A DNA stretch of 64,000 bases from Peptoniphilus grossensis ph5 (GCF_000311825.1 NZ_HE978567.1:226553-290552), one strand, 5' to 3'; numbered from the stretch's first letter, positions 53,919 through 63,480 are shown. Notes: a model not told the origin generated them from the sequence alone. Made by a program: numbers and translations.

Positions 53919-53993
53919 AATCTCACCACCTATTGACCGACACTCGTTCTTTAATAAAGATTATCATTTTCTTATACTTTTGTCAATAGTGCC

Positions 53994-54022
53994 CTGAAAT
54001 TATATTCTGAGTATGGTATAAT
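53994..54022 (+). promoter_or_regulatory. Plus-strand promoter with no gene
   Basis: CTGAAA (53994-53999) and TATAAT (54017-54022) are 17 bases apart. The transcript would end at the terminator at 54098-54145 after about 100 bases and would contain the ACGCTTA repeat. It resembles the leader before mobC at 63475. Confidence 0.45.
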
Positions 54023-54042
54023 TTTATTTACTATAAATAAGC

Positions 54043-54058
54043 ACGCTTAACGCTTATA
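54043..54058 (+). repeat. ACGCTTAACGCTTATA repeat, copy A
   Basis: The 16-base block, with tandem ACGCTTA units, is identical to 63497-63512. Both copies follow GGTATAAT by a similar distance on the same strand. The pair brackets the second transport operon. Confidence 0.8.
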
Positions 54059-54097
54059 GTCTTAATTACACAATAACAGGGTCTGTAAATAATTTTG

Positions 54098-54145
54098 TGT
54101 ATCAACCTAAATCCTGTTTAAAGGGTAATGGTTGATACATTTTTT
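54098..54145 (+). terminator. Plus-strand terminator
   Basis: TGTATCAACC (54098-54107) pairs perfectly with GGTTGATACA (54130-54139), followed by a T run. It would end the short transcript from the promoter at 53994-54022. Confidence 0.7.
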
Positions 54146-54317
54146 ATGCTTCAATCATCATTGGTGTAGCTACAACTTTTTCTACATCAACATTTTTATC
54201 TTCTAGATTATCTTCAAAATTCCCATATTGATTTAGGAACGAAAAAAAGAGCAAGTGGTTTTTCTTGTCCACCTGCTCTAAATATTTTTCATGTTCAGAG
54301 ACTTTAAATATTTCTTC
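54144..54317 (-). other. Start-less relic reading frame
   Basis: Fifty-seven sense codons stay open without an ATG and end with LEDKNVDVEKVVATPMMIEA. It looks like the C-terminal end of a protein cut off by the arrival of the transport operon. The operon terminator lies inside it. No family is recognised. Confidence 0.35.
54242..54279 (-). terminator. Terminator of the Opp/exporter operon
   Basis: AGAGCAAGTGG (54248-54258) pairs with CCACCTGCTCT (54269-54279), with one wobble. Seven T residues follow on the minus strand. Confidence 0.85.
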
Positions 54318-54320
54318 CTA

Positions 54321-56057
54321 TCAATTATTTAATTTCCATGATTCCGCCTTAGTTTTTGCATTTATAAGGTCAGAATAAAGTCCATTATTTTTAATCAGTT
54401 CTTCATGATTACCACGTTCTACTATTTCTCCATCTTTTAAGACTAAAATCTGGTCAGCATTTCTAATTGTCTTTAGTCTATGAGCAATCATTATTACTGT
54501 CTTATTTTTTGTTAATGATTCTATTGCTTCTTTAAGCTTATCTTCATTTTCCGGGTCTATATTTGCTGTTGCTTCATCAAAGATTATGATGTCCGCGTCT
54601 TTTAACATAGCTCTTGCAATTGAGATTCTTTGTTTTTCTCCACCAGATAGGCTTGCTCCACCTTCCCCAATGATAGTGTCATATCCTTCTGGTAAAGCTT
54701 CTATAAATTCATGGCACCTCGCCTTCTTTGCAGCTTCTACAACCTCTTCATGGCTTGCATTTTGTTTTCCAAATTTTATATTGTTTTCAATAGTGTCTTC
54801 GAAGAGATAGACGTCTTGAAATACCATGGAAATTGAATTCATAAGGTTTTCTATCTTATAGTCCTTAATATTCTTTCCACCTATTAAAATTTCTCCAGAA
54901 TTTACATCCCAAAATCTTGCTATTAGATTACAAAATGTTGTTTTACCAGATCCAGATGGTCCAACAATAGCAGTCATAGTATTTTCTTTTATCTCTGCTG
55001 ATACATTTTTTAAAATTGGTCTATCATCATAGGAAAATGATACATTTTTAAAGACTATGTTGTGATTTTTTATTGGCTCTGTAATACTTCCTTCTCTCAT
55101 ATCAGGCATAGAGTCGATAAAACCTACAGAATCTATGGCATTTTCGCAAGCTCTTAGGATTGCCATGTTTGATCCTGCCCCGATTAAGCCTTCAAAGATA
55201 ATAAAGGATGCCATAATCATAAGAATTGTTTCAGCAAGTGGAAGTTCACCTGATAAATTTAATTTTAATGATACATAGACCATAGCTACTGTTGTTATTC
55301 CCATTACAATTCTTTGGATAACTGTGTAAGGTGCTACAGATATTTCTAAATCTAAAAGTATATTTGATGTATCTTTTATAGACTTTCTTAAAGCCCTGTT
55401 ATTTTCTCCACCAAGATTATAGGATTTTATAACCTGCATTCCTTGTAAAGTTGCTAATACTTCTTTTGTAAGTCTTGTTTGTGTTTCTGTCATTTTGTCT
55501 GCATTAGCTGATGATTTTTTCTCCATCATTGATGTAACGATGAAAAATACTACCACACCTGCTACAGCAACCAGTCCTACCTTTACGTTAAAAATTAAAG
55601 TTCCAAGGACAAAGACTAAAGTATTTAAAACTCCACCAAGTACAAGAACCAAAAGCATAGGCACCCACATTTCTGCTTGGGAAAGTGAAGATGTAGCAAT
55701 AGTAGTTAATCTTCCTAGTGAAAAGCTTGAAAAGAAACCCATAGGAACTCTTTTTATTTTTTCTCCTATTTCAATCCTCTTATGAGCTGCCATAAAATAT
55801 CCAGCGTGTGTTTGTGCCATTTGTGATGATTTTTGTGTCATTATCTTTCCAACAAGGGATATAACTAATATTCCAAGACAAATAAAGATAGCCTTATAGT
55901 CTAAAGTTTTAGAGAATATATTTACTAGCATATAGTAAATTGCACCAAACTCAAGGGCATTAAATACTGCGTGCAAAAATCCAGCGAGAATGGATTTCTT
56001 AATATATACCTGTTCTTCTTTTGAAAAATTCCATATCTTTTTAAACACATTAAGCAT
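54321..56057 (-). CDS. Exporter-fold ABC half-transporter, second pair (YbtQ-like)
   Basis: A protein of about 578 residues with six membrane segments and a full ATPase domain (GPSGSGKTT, SLSGGEKQR, IIFDEATANIDPENE). I favour ATG 56057, spaced eight bases from AAGGGG, over GTG 56066. It overlaps the end of the upstream half-transporter. With that gene it forms the second exporter-fold pair in the window, again next to an importer, this time of the Opp/Nik type. Import of a metal chelate is the leading idea; export cannot be excluded. Confidence 0.85.
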   Translation of the reverse strand: MLNVFKKIWNFSKEEQVYIKKSILAGFLHAVFNALEFGAIYYMLVNIFSKTLDYKAIFICLGILVISLVGKIMTQKSSQMAQTHAGYFMAAHKRIEIGEKIKRVPMGFFSSFSLGRLTTIATSSLSQAEMWVPMLLVLVLGGVLNTLVFVLGTLIFNVKVGLVAVAGVVVFFIVTSMMEKKSSANADKMTETQTRLTKEVLATLQGMQVIKSYNLGGENNRALRKSIKDTSNILLDLEISVAPYTVIQRIVMGITTVAMVYVSLKLNLSGELPLAETILMIMASFIIFEGLIGAGSNMAILRACENAIDSVGFIDSMPDMREGSITEPIKNHNIVFKNVSFSYDDRPILKNVSAEIKENTMTAIVGPSGSGKTTFCNLIARFWDVNSGEILIGGKNIKDYKIENLMNSISMVFQDVYLFEDTIENNIKFGKQNASHEEVVEAAKKARCHEFIEALPEGYDTIIGEGGASLSGGEKQRISIARAMLKDADIIIFDEATANIDPENEDKLKEAIESLTKNKTVIMIAHRLKTIRNADQILVLKDGEIVERGNHEELIKNNGLYSDLINAKTKAESWKLNN

Positions 56058-57771
56058 TTTCATCACCCCTTAAATTTGCAGCATACATTTCCTTATAAAG
56101 TTCTGATGACTTTAATAGTTCTTCATGAGTACCATAAGAATTTAATTTTCCATCTTTAATAACAAATATCCTATCTGCATCAACAATTGTCTTTAACCTA
56201 TGAGCGATTATGATTAAAGTTTTACCCTTAACTAGATTTGCCAAGGCGTTTTGTATGAGAGCTTCATTTTCAGGATCTATATAAGAAGTTGCTTCATCTA
56301 AAATTACGATTGGTGCATTCTTTAGCATGGCACGAGCAATAGATATTCTTTGTCTTTCTCCTCCAGATAGATGACCTCCACCTTCACCAACTCTTGTATC
56401 ATAACCATTAGATAGATTCATAATAAAATCATTGCAGGCAGATTTTTTACATACATCTATAATTTCTTCGTCAGAGGCATTCTTATTTCCAAGCCTAATA
56501 TTTTCCTTTATAGTCATATCAAAGAGGAAATTATCTTGGGATACAAAAGAAATAAGTGAAGACAAGTTTTCGAGCGACACATCTTTTGTTTCTACTCCGC
56601 CAATTTTAATAGATCCCTTATCTACATTCCAAAATCCAGCAATGAGTTTTGCTATTGTGGACTTGCCTGACCCAGAAGGACCAACGAGTGCTGAAACATT
56701 AGATTCTCTTATTTCCATAGAAAGATTATCAATGACTTTCTTTTTTCCATCGTAAGAAAAGTCTACATCTTGAAGTTCTATATTATAGGATTCTATTTTT
56801 TCTCCCTTGTCAATATTTTCTAACTCTCTTGAATCTAAAATCTTTCCTATTTCAGAAGTTATAGTTGATATTCTTGACATATCATCCATATAGTTCATGA
56901 TTTTTAAAATGCTAGAAACCGTAGCAAAGGATAAGACGATTAAGGTAATTAAATTTCCTAAATCAATACTTCCCTTTATATAAAATAAAATCCCAAAGGG
57001 TATGATTGTAATAATTCCCATAGGAGAAAGTAATCTACCTATGGCAACCCTATTCATAGATTCACCCATCCAGTTATAATAAAAGCTTGCATTGTCATAA
57101 ACTGCATCAGCATATTTTTTATAAGATGATTCGCTTTGATTAAATGTCTTTATTACTTCTATCCCATTTATATACTCAACAATAGAATTATTCATGTGTT
57201 GACCAATGGCAACTGACTTTCCAAACATTTCCTTATAATGAGCATTCATAACAGACATCATAATAGACATTCCTACCACAAATGGAATTAGTGATAGCAA
57301 GGTCAATCGCCAATCTAAGGTAAACATATAAATAAATAATAGAAGAGGTCCTACTAAGTTTGCCGTAAATTCCGGCACTAGGTGGGCAAGTGAAGTTTCC
57401 ATAGAATCAACTTGCTCAACTATAATATTTTTTAATTCTCCTGAAGATCTTGAAAGAACATCTCCCAGTGGCATCTTAAAAAGTTTTTTAGAAATATCAT
57501 TTCTGATTTCTCCTAATGAGTTAAAAGTTGCGGTATGGGAAATACTTGTTGATATTCCTGCTGCCACTTCTTTAATAACAAATGTTATGAAAATACTTAT
57601 ACAAAGTGGAGTGTATAAGCTCATATCCCTTATGCCATTAATCAAATTCACAATAATTTTCGCCATAAAAATATAAGAAAAAAGACCAGCCACTACTCCA
57701 ATTATTGCCAGTAAGATTGACATAAAATATGAGCCTTTTCTCTTTTTTACATATTGTTTTATTAGATCCAT
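56050..57771 (-). CDS. Exporter-fold ABC half-transporter, second pair (YbtP-like)
   Basis: A 573-residue protein from ATG 57771 behind AAGGAGGGG. Six membrane segments precede an ATPase domain (GPSGSGKST, HLSGGERQR, VILDEATSYIDPENE). It lies about 100 bases past the substrate-binding protein gene, with a hairpin between. It is probably co-transcribed with the importer genes at a reduced level. The partner is the next gene. Confidence 0.85.
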   Translation of the reverse strand: MDLIKQYVKKRKGSYFMSILLAIIGVVAGLFSYIFMAKIIVNLINGIRDMSLYTPLCISIFITFVIKEVAAGISTSISHTATFNSLGEIRNDISKKLFKMPLGDVLSRSSGELKNIIVEQVDSMETSLAHLVPEFTANLVGPLLLFIYMFTLDWRLTLLSLIPFVVGMSIMMSVMNAHYKEMFGKSVAIGQHMNNSIVEYINGIEVIKTFNQSESSYKKYADAVYDNASFYYNWMGESMNRVAIGRLLSPMGIITIIPFGILFYIKGSIDLGNLITLIVLSFATVSSILKIMNYMDDMSRISTITSEIGKILDSRELENIDKGEKIESYNIELQDVDFSYDGKKKVIDNLSMEIRESNVSALVGPSGSGKSTIAKLIAGFWNVDKGSIKIGGVETKDVSLENLSSLISFVSQDNFLFDMTIKENIRLGNKNASDEEIIDVCKKSACNDFIMNLSNGYDTRVGEGGGHLSGGERQRISIARAMLKNAPIVILDEATSYIDPENEALIQNALANLVKGKTLIIIAHRLKTIVDADRIFVIKDGKLNSYGTHEELLKSSELYKEMYAANLRGDENA

Positions 57772-57809
57772 CAAATCCCCTCCTTAATAAAACTTCGTAA
57801 TAATAAGAT

Positions 57810-57843
57810 AGGTCTATCCATTCACTACTTTATAGATAGACCT
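57810..57843 (-). terminator. Intercistronic hairpin
   Basis: AGGTCTATC (57810-57818) pairs with GATAGACCT (57835-57843) between the substrate-binding protein and exporter genes. It lacks a proper T run, so it more likely sets mRNA stability or allows partial read-through. Confidence 0.5.
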
Positions 57844-57871
57844 GCCTTAAATTCAATTTATTAACCTATTC

Positions 57872-59506
57872 TCATTTAGCTTTTACACTATAAATATTGA
57901 AAAATTGTGGTGTACTTGTAAAATCATATCCACCAATTTTGTCATTCCTATACAAAATCATTTCTTTTGAATAAGAAAGAGGCAAATCCATAGCGTTTTC
58001 GTTTGAATATACTATAGCTTTTTGTATATTATCTTTAATCTCCCCTTCGTTTGTAGAAGTGGAAGCCTTCTTTATTGCATCAATATATATGTTTGAATCA
58101 GAAAGTGCTTTTAACGGCATCAAATGTGGATCCATTTCAGTGATTGATTCTTGTAAGAACTTATGAGGTTCAGTATAAGAACCCTCTGTATTCCAGGTTG
58201 TCAAATGGAATTCTCCCTTTATACCATCTGTCCACCATGACATTTGATCTTTTTCAACTAGGTCAACATCTATACCTACTTCTTTTAATTGCGTCTTTAT
58301 TGCAAGTGCAGTTTCCTTAGCAAGTACTAAATCTGACCAGTAAACATATTGAAGCTTTAATGGACTTCCGTCCTTTTCTCTAATTCCTGTATCTTTATTG
58401 AGTTTCCAACCCGCTTCATCTAACAAGCTATTTGCTTTTTCAGGAGCATAACTATAATTAGTTGGATAATTTGCATCACAATAAGCTACATCTTTAGGGA
58501 ATAAAGTTTCAGCTACATCTTCATATGAGTATGTTAAACTATCGACAATGTCTTTTTTGTTAATTGCATAATTAATTGCTTGGCGAACTTTTAAATCTTC
58601 TAATTCTTTTTTACTTGGATTTAAAATTAGATTCTTAGTCAAAGTCCTATTTTTATTGACTTCTCCAGTAACATCCTTAATTTCAGAACCTTTTTTGAAG
58701 TCATCATAATTTATTAAATCTGCTCCATAAATTAAATCTATTTCGCCCTTATTTAAGGCTTGAAGTCTTGAGGAAGCATCGGGAATATATTTGACAATAA
58801 CTTCATCATAATAAGGTTTTTCCCCATGATAATTTTCATTTCTAACAAATTTTGTATATTCTCCAGATTTAAATTCTTCATATACATAAGGACCTGTTCC
58901 TATATTTTTGTTAAATGTCTCAAAGTTTCCCTCAGTAAATGACTTTGGAGATGGCATCCCCAATACATTTTGGAAACAAAAACCACTTATATAAAATTTA
59001 GACGGATTTTCATAGTGAATAGCAATCGTATTATCATCAATAACTTCTGTTGATTTTATCTCTGCAACAGCCCTAATGCCTGCAAAATTAGGGTTTGACT
59101 TATCAAAATCTAATATCTTTTTTACTGCATCAGCATTAAAATCTTCACCATCTGAAAACTTTACCCCGTCCTTTAATTTAAAGACTAAAGTTTTGCCATC
59201 ATCTTTATATTCAAAGCTTTCAGCAAGTTTTGGTACAATTTCACCGTTTTCATAAGCTACTAGGGTTTCATAAATTAAACCACAAGCCATATTATTTTCC
59301 TTATTCATTGTTAAAGTCGTAAGGTTTGTCAGTTCTTTAGCAGTACATAAGGTTAAAACCTTCTTGCTTTCATCTTTTGTGTTTTCACTTGCTACATTTG
59401 AATTTTCTTGTGCTTTTTCTTGATTCTTTTGGCAACCTCCTAGTAAAATTGAAAAACTAAATACAAGTGCCAATAAAACCATCATATTTTTTCTAAGTTT
59501 GATCAT
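57872..59506 (-). CDS. Opp/Nik-type substrate-binding lipoprotein
   Basis: A 544-residue lipoprotein with the lipobox LLGGC (Cys25). Its body is a family-5 solute-binding protein, with GKTLVFKLKDGVKFSDGEDFNADAV and IGTGPYVYEEF as landmarks. Members bind peptides, nickel, haem or metallophores such as nickel-chelates of the CntA type. AAAGGAG precedes ATG. It follows the ATPase gene by two bases. Given the neighbouring YbtPQ-like pair, a metal chelate is more likely than peptides, but the sequence alone does not decide. Confidence 0.87.
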   Translation of the reverse strand: MIKLRKNMMVLLALVFSFSILLGGCQKNQEKAQENSNVASENTKDESKKVLTLCTAKELTNLTTLTMNKENNMACGLIYETLVAYENGEIVPKLAESFEYKDDGKTLVFKLKDGVKFSDGEDFNADAVKKILDFDKSNPNFAGIRAVAEIKSTEVIDDNTIAIHYENPSKFYISGFCFQNVLGMPSPKSFTEGNFETFNKNIGTGPYVYEEFKSGEYTKFVRNENYHGEKPYYDEVIVKYIPDASSRLQALNKGEIDLIYGADLINYDDFKKGSEIKDVTGEVNKNRTLTKNLILNPSKKELEDLKVRQAINYAINKKDIVDSLTYSYEDVAETLFPKDVAYCDANYPTNYSYAPEKANSLLDEAGWKLNKDTGIREKDGSPLKLQYVYWSDLVLAKETALAIKTQLKEVGIDVDLVEKDQMSWWTDGIKGEFHLTTWNTEGSYTEPHKFLQESITEMDPHLMPLKALSDSNIYIDAIKKASTSTNEGEIKDNIQKAIVYSNENAMDLPLSYSKEMILYRNDKIGGYDFTSTPQFFNIYSVKAK

Positions 59507-59508
59507 TT

Positions 59509-60212
59509 CTATCTCCTTTGCAATTTTCCTTCTCTAAATATTTTTCCTTTCTTTATTTCTATGATATAATCTGAAATCTGTTTTGCTTGATTTGTATCAT
59601 GAGTGATAAAAATATAAGAAATACTATACTTAGATTGATAATAAAAAAGTAAGTTTAATACTTTTTCAATCGTCAGTAAGTCAAGCCCAGCTGTAACCTC
59701 ATCTAGTATTAAAAAATCAGGATTAACCATAAGGGCTCTTATAAGCGACAATCTTCTTTGCTCACCTCCAGATAGTTGGTGAACGGGCACATCTAATATT
59801 TCCTTTTTTAAATGTAAATCCTCGCAAAATAATAACACCTTTTCCTTTCTTTCCTTTTTCGACAAGTTTGTTAAATTAATAAGCCCTTCTTCCAAATTTT
59901 TAAAAGTGCTTATACCAGGATTTAAAGTACCAGATGTATCCTGGAAAACAGACTGGATATTTTTTCTATATTTCCTTATTTTTTTAATTTTAATTTTGAG
60001 ATATCTACAGAATCATATAGTATAGATCCTTCATCTATTCTTTCTAATCCTATCAATGCTTTTGCAATGGTACTTTTACCAGATCCGCTTTCACCAATTA
60101 AACTTAAGTTATCTCCCCTTTTTAGTGAAAAGGAAATTTGATCTAGAGCTTTAAATGTCCCTTTTACTGTTTCAAAAGAAAGGCTAACATTACTCATAGC
60201 TATTTCGTCCAT
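59509..60212 (-). pseudogene. Second Opp-type ATPase split by a poly-A frameshift
   Basis: The first frame starts at ATG 60212 and gives the Walker A half (LIGESGSGKST), ending at TAA right after an A7 run (59979-59985). One extra A continues in frame as KIRKYRKNIQSVFQDTSGTLNPG, a conserved DppF/OppF block. This leads into the second half with HQLSGGEQRR and LILDEVTAGLD, which ends at 59509. No other lesion is seen. As read, the importer would lack one ATPase. Phase variation, slippage or an assembly indel are all possible. Confidence 0.82.
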
Positions 60213-60982
60213 TTCCATTCACCTCCAGAATCTAATATTTTCTGACTACAGATAACAAATTTTCTTGTCCATTCTTCTTTAGGGCTTTCAAATATATCTT
60301 CACTACTCCCCTTTTCTATAAGGCATCCATTTTCTATCACATAGATGTAATCGCTATATTTTTTAAGAATATCAGCCTCGTGTGTTATTAACAAAATTCC
60401 TTTGCCTTTGAAATTTGCTTTAATCAATTCAAAAAATAATGATGAGTTATAATTGTCTAAGGCTGATGTTGGTTCATCAGCAATTATATAATCAGTATTT
60501 AGTCCCATAGATATCGCTAAAATAACACGCTGAATCATGCCTCCAGAGAGTTCAGTTGGATATGAATCTAAAACTCTTTCATATTCAAGATTGACGCTTT
60601 TGAGCTTATCTTTTGCTATACTTAATGCTTCTGATTTATTTATATTAAGATTAGCAATATATATTTCAACCATTTGACTTTTTATCTTTTTTCTTTTGTC
60701 AAAAGAAATCATGGGAAGTTGAGGAATAAAAGCGATGTTTCTATTGTTGCTATTGATATTGTCTTTTCCCAATATATCGAAATCATCTATAGTAATAGTT
60801 CCAGAACTTACTTTTAAATCCTCTGATAAAATCCCAAGTATTGTGTTTACTAATGTAGTCTTCCCAGCACCACTGGGTCCAGTGAGACCAATAATTTTTC
60901 CCATAGGGATTCTAAGAGAAATATTATTTAAAAGATTGTTTCCTTTTTTATCTGTAACTTGTAATTGATTAACCAAAATCAT
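60200..60982 (-). CDS. Opp/Nik-type ABC ATPase (DppD-like)
   Basis: A 260-residue ATPase with GPSGAGKTT (Walker A), ELSGGMIQRV (signature) and YIIADEPTSALD (Walker B). Its length and signature match the first ATPase of dipeptide and nickel importers. The start is ATG 60982 behind AAGGTGAAGAT. It overlaps the next ATPase gene and follows the permease gene closely. It works with the split ATPase and both permeases. Confidence 0.88.
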   Translation of the reverse strand: MILVNQLQVTDKKGNNLLNNISLRIPMGKIIGLTGPSGAGKTTLVNTILGILSEDLKVSSGTITIDDFDILGKDNINSNNRNIAFIPQLPMISFDKRKKIKSQMVEIYIANLNINKSEALSIAKDKLKSVNLEYERVLDSYPTELSGGMIQRVILAISMGLNTDYIIADEPTSALDNYNSSLFFELIKANFKGKGILLITHEADILKKYSDYIYVIENGCLIEKGSSEDIFESPKEEWTRKFVICSQKILDSGGEWKWTK

Positions 60983-60986
60983 ATCT

Positions 60987-61763
60987 TCACCTTCTATTCG
61001 CTTCTTTTGCAATAATATTAAAAGACATTGTAGTAATAAAAACTGCAAAAATCGGGTAAATTATGAGTTCTGGCTTAATAAATATTGAATCTCTCGCTTC
61101 TAAAATCATAGAACCCCACTCCACAACATTTTCTCCAAGTCCAATTCCTATAAATGAAAAACCAGTAATTGCTAAAATCATATCCGCACAGGACAAACAA
61201 ATATAATGAACTAAATCTAATAATATATTTGGTAGTATATGAACTAGAACCAACCTAGTCTTTGAAGCACCTAGTGAAATCATACAAGTGCAATAAGCTT
61301 TATCATATTCAATATTTATTTGAGTTCTAACAAGTCTTAAAAATCTCAATATATATGAAACAACCAAAGCGATTAATGTAGTTTTTATTCCATTTCCCCA
61401 AGATGCTATAAATATGATTAAATAAGCAATTGGTGGTATAGCCGTTACAGCATTAATAATCGAATCTACTATTACATTCTTTTTCATGGTAACTTTTGAC
61501 GTTAGTGTTCCCAAAAGCAAACCTAAAGTAAAAACAATAATTGATGCCGTCATAACCATAAATAATGTAGTTTTCCCCCCGTACAGTATTCTCGATAAAA
61601 CGCACCTACCCATGCTATCATTTCCCAAAAGATACTTAGAACTTGGATTTGCAAATCGAAGGGGAAGATTAACTTCTAAGGGATCATTAGGGGCAAAAAA
61701 ACTTCCAAAAAATATAAATAAAATCACTAGGAAAGGAAATAATGTCCTTTTGTTTATTTTCAT
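60987..61763 (-). CDS. Opp/Nik-type permease (DppC/NikC-like)
   Basis: A 258-residue membrane protein with five or six segments. The opening block NPSSKYLLGNDSMGRCVLSRILYGGKTTL is typical of the DppC/NikC branch, and the coupling loop SLGASKTRLVLVHILPN is present. ATG follows AAAGGGGAG. It starts at the stop codon of the partner permease. Together they form the channel of the importer. Confidence 0.9.
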   Translation of the reverse strand: MKINKRTLFPFLVILFIFFGSFFAPNDPLEVNLPLRFANPSSKYLLGNDSMGRCVLSRILYGGKTTLFMVMTASIIVFTLGLLLGTLTSKVTMKKNVIVDSIINAVTAIPPIAYLIIFIASWGNGIKTTLIALVVSYILRFLRLVRTQINIEYDKAYCTCMISLGASKTRLVLVHILPNILLDLVHYICLSCADMILAITGFSFIGIGLGENVVEWGSMILEARDSIFIKPELIIYPIFAVFITTMSFNIIAKEANRR

Positions 61764-62695
61764 TAATCTCCCCTTTCCTTTATCAAAAGATCGTTTATCA
61801 AATCTGATATTATATTAGCAAGTGCAATAAATAATGCTAGAAAGAAAACCAACCCATGAATCATAGTTGCATCACGATTTATTACAGAATTTACAATCAA
61901 ATATCCAAATCCTGGAATAGAAAAAACTCCCTCAACTATTGCCACATTTGCAATCATAAGTCCAATACTCTGAAAGAAATTTGGAATTAACTTTACTATT
62001 GAGTTTGGCAATATATATTTCACGAACAAAGTAAATTCCTTTAGACCATTTGCTCTAAAAAACATAATATAATATTCACCATTCTCTTTGTCTAAAGCAT
62101 CTTTAAATAGTGGATAATAAAAAGAAGCCCCAAATATCCCTAAAGTTATTGCAGGAAGTAGATAGTTTGTAATGCCAATATTACCTGCTACTGATAGCAA
62201 ATCCCACTTTACTGCAAATATATCAAGTAAGATAATAGCAATATAAAAGCTAGGAATTGAAACACCAATAAGGCATAAAAGATTTATAAGCTTATTGATT
62301 ATCTTGCTCTTCCATAAGAAAGTAATACATCCCAAAGATAAAACCAAAATTACCTGCAATATTGCGGAAAAGAAAACAACAGATAAAGTTTTTGGCAACG
62401 CCAACATTATATTATCCCAGACTGGTTTACCATTGCTTAAAGACTGTCCTAAGTCTAGAGAAAAAAGATTTTTAATCCAGTTAAAATATTGCTTATATAC
62501 AGGTTTGTCAAAACCAAATCTTATTCTTACTTCTTCAATTTGCTCAGGTGATGGACTTCCGATATGTCTTTTAGCATATGCAGTGGCTGGATCGACGGGA
62601 GATAATTTCATTAAAACAAATGATAAAACACTAACAATTAATAATGTAATTATTAGCTCATAAAATTTTTTTAAAAATGTCTTTTTTGTATTCAT
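61763..62695 (-). CDS. Opp/Nik-type permease (DppB/NikB-like)
   Basis: A 310-residue membrane protein with about six segments. DPATAYAKRHIGSPSPEQIEEVRIRFGFDKPVYKQYFNWIKNL is the extracellular block of the DppB/NikB family, and the coupling loop FRANGLKEFTLFVKYILPN follows. The ribosome site is weak, so translation may depend on the TetR gene 20 bases upstream. It opens the importer set. Confidence 0.9.
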   Translation of the reverse strand: MNTKKTFLKKFYELIITLLIVSVLSFVLMKLSPVDPATAYAKRHIGSPSPEQIEEVRIRFGFDKPVYKQYFNWIKNLFSLDLGQSLSNGKPVWDNIMLALPKTLSVVFFSAILQVILVLSLGCITFLWKSKIINKLINLLCLIGVSIPSFYIAIILLDIFAVKWDLLSVAGNIGITNYLLPAITLGIFGASFYYPLFKDALDKENGEYYIMFFRANGLKEFTLFVKYILPNSIVKLIPNFFQSIGLMIANVAIVEGVFSIPGFGYLIVNSVINRDATMIHGLVFFLALFIALANIISDLINDLLIKERGD

Positions 62696-62715
62696 CTTTA
62701 TACCATAATTTAAGA

Positions 62716-63309
62716 TCAGCCTAATAATTCAGGAAATTTATTTTTCAAATATTCTTCTAACATCTTTTTGATTGTTTCTTTATTTTCAATAAAAATTTCT
62801 TTTTGATTTAAACTTTCATATCCTAAAATCAAAGTATTTACAAAGGTCACTAAAAACTCATCTTCAAAAATAGATGAGAGCTTATCGTTTGGAGGAAATG
62901 CAGACGATAAAATTTCTGTGTTTGTTTCTTTTAAATTTTCAAACATTTCACACAATCTTTTATCTTCATTTTGTAGTTTCAAAAAAATTGCATATATGCT
63001 TTTAAATTCATTTTCATCATAAATTCTTTCCATCATCATCTCAGTAATTGCGTCTAAACTCGTTAACTTAGATGTATCGATAGTTTTGCTTTTCTCTCCT
63101 CTATATTTGATGCCTAATTTCATAAAATCATAAATCATTTCGTAGGTTGATCCATAATGATAGTAAACACCACCTTTACTTAAACTTACTTTTTCTATAA
63201 CATCTTCCATAGTTGTATTTTGGAAACCCTTATCTAAGAAACATTTCTTTGCCGCTTCCAGAATTTCTAACTTCCTTTTTTCTCCAACTTTCAATTTTTT
63301 ATCATTCAA
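62716..63309 (-). CDS. TetR-family repressor of the Opp/exporter operon
   Basis: A 197-residue regulator with a typical helix-turn-helix (TTMEDVIEKVSLSKGGVYYHYGSTYEMIYDF). The start is most likely TTG 63309, spaced seven bases from AGGAGA; an earlier TTG would include that site. It is the first gene of the operon and so controls its own level along with the transporter. A dyad lies at 63337-63352, just upstream. The ligand is unknown. Confidence 0.88.
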   Translation of the reverse strand: MNDKKLKVGEKRKLEILEAAKKCFLDKGFQNTTMEDVIEKVSLSKGGVYYHYGSTYEMIYDFMKLGIKYRGEKSKTIDTSKLTSLDAITEMMMERIYDENEFKSIYAIFLKLQNEDKRLCEMFENLKETNTEILSSAFPPNDKLSSIFEDEFLVTFVNTLILGYESLNQKEIFIENKETIKKMLEEYLKNKFPELLG

Positions 63310-63336
63310 AACTTTATCTCCTGTCAATAAATAATT

Positions 63337-63352
63337 CCGACGCTATCGTCAG
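63337..63352. promoter_or_regulatory. Operator-like dyad before the TetR gene
   Basis: CCGACG and CGTCAG flank CTAT with one mismatch in six. It lies 28 bases before the TTG start, where it could block the promoter or leader. Confidence 0.5.
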
Positions 63353-63474
63353 TTTTATTGTAGCTCATTTGATAATTAATTTCAATACATGGATTATTTT
63401 AAATTTTAGTAATCTTATTTAAGATATTTGCTTGAATGCCCTTTATACTTCTTTATTAATTTCTTTAAATGCGG

Positions 63475-63480
63475 TATAAT
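63475..63480 (+). promoter_or_regulatory. -10 box of the mobC leader
   Basis: TATAAT stands at 63475-63480 with the sequence GCGG before it. A weak TTTATT could be the -35 at 17 bases. The same arrangement before an ACGCTTA repeat is found at 54017. Confidence 0.45.

Larger units (their letters stand above)
53919..54320. other. Region between the two transport operons
   Basis: It holds the TetR-gene control region, a plus-strand promoter with the ACGCTTA repeat, a plus-strand terminator, a relic frame and the terminator of the next operon. No complete gene is present. Confidence 0.55.
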
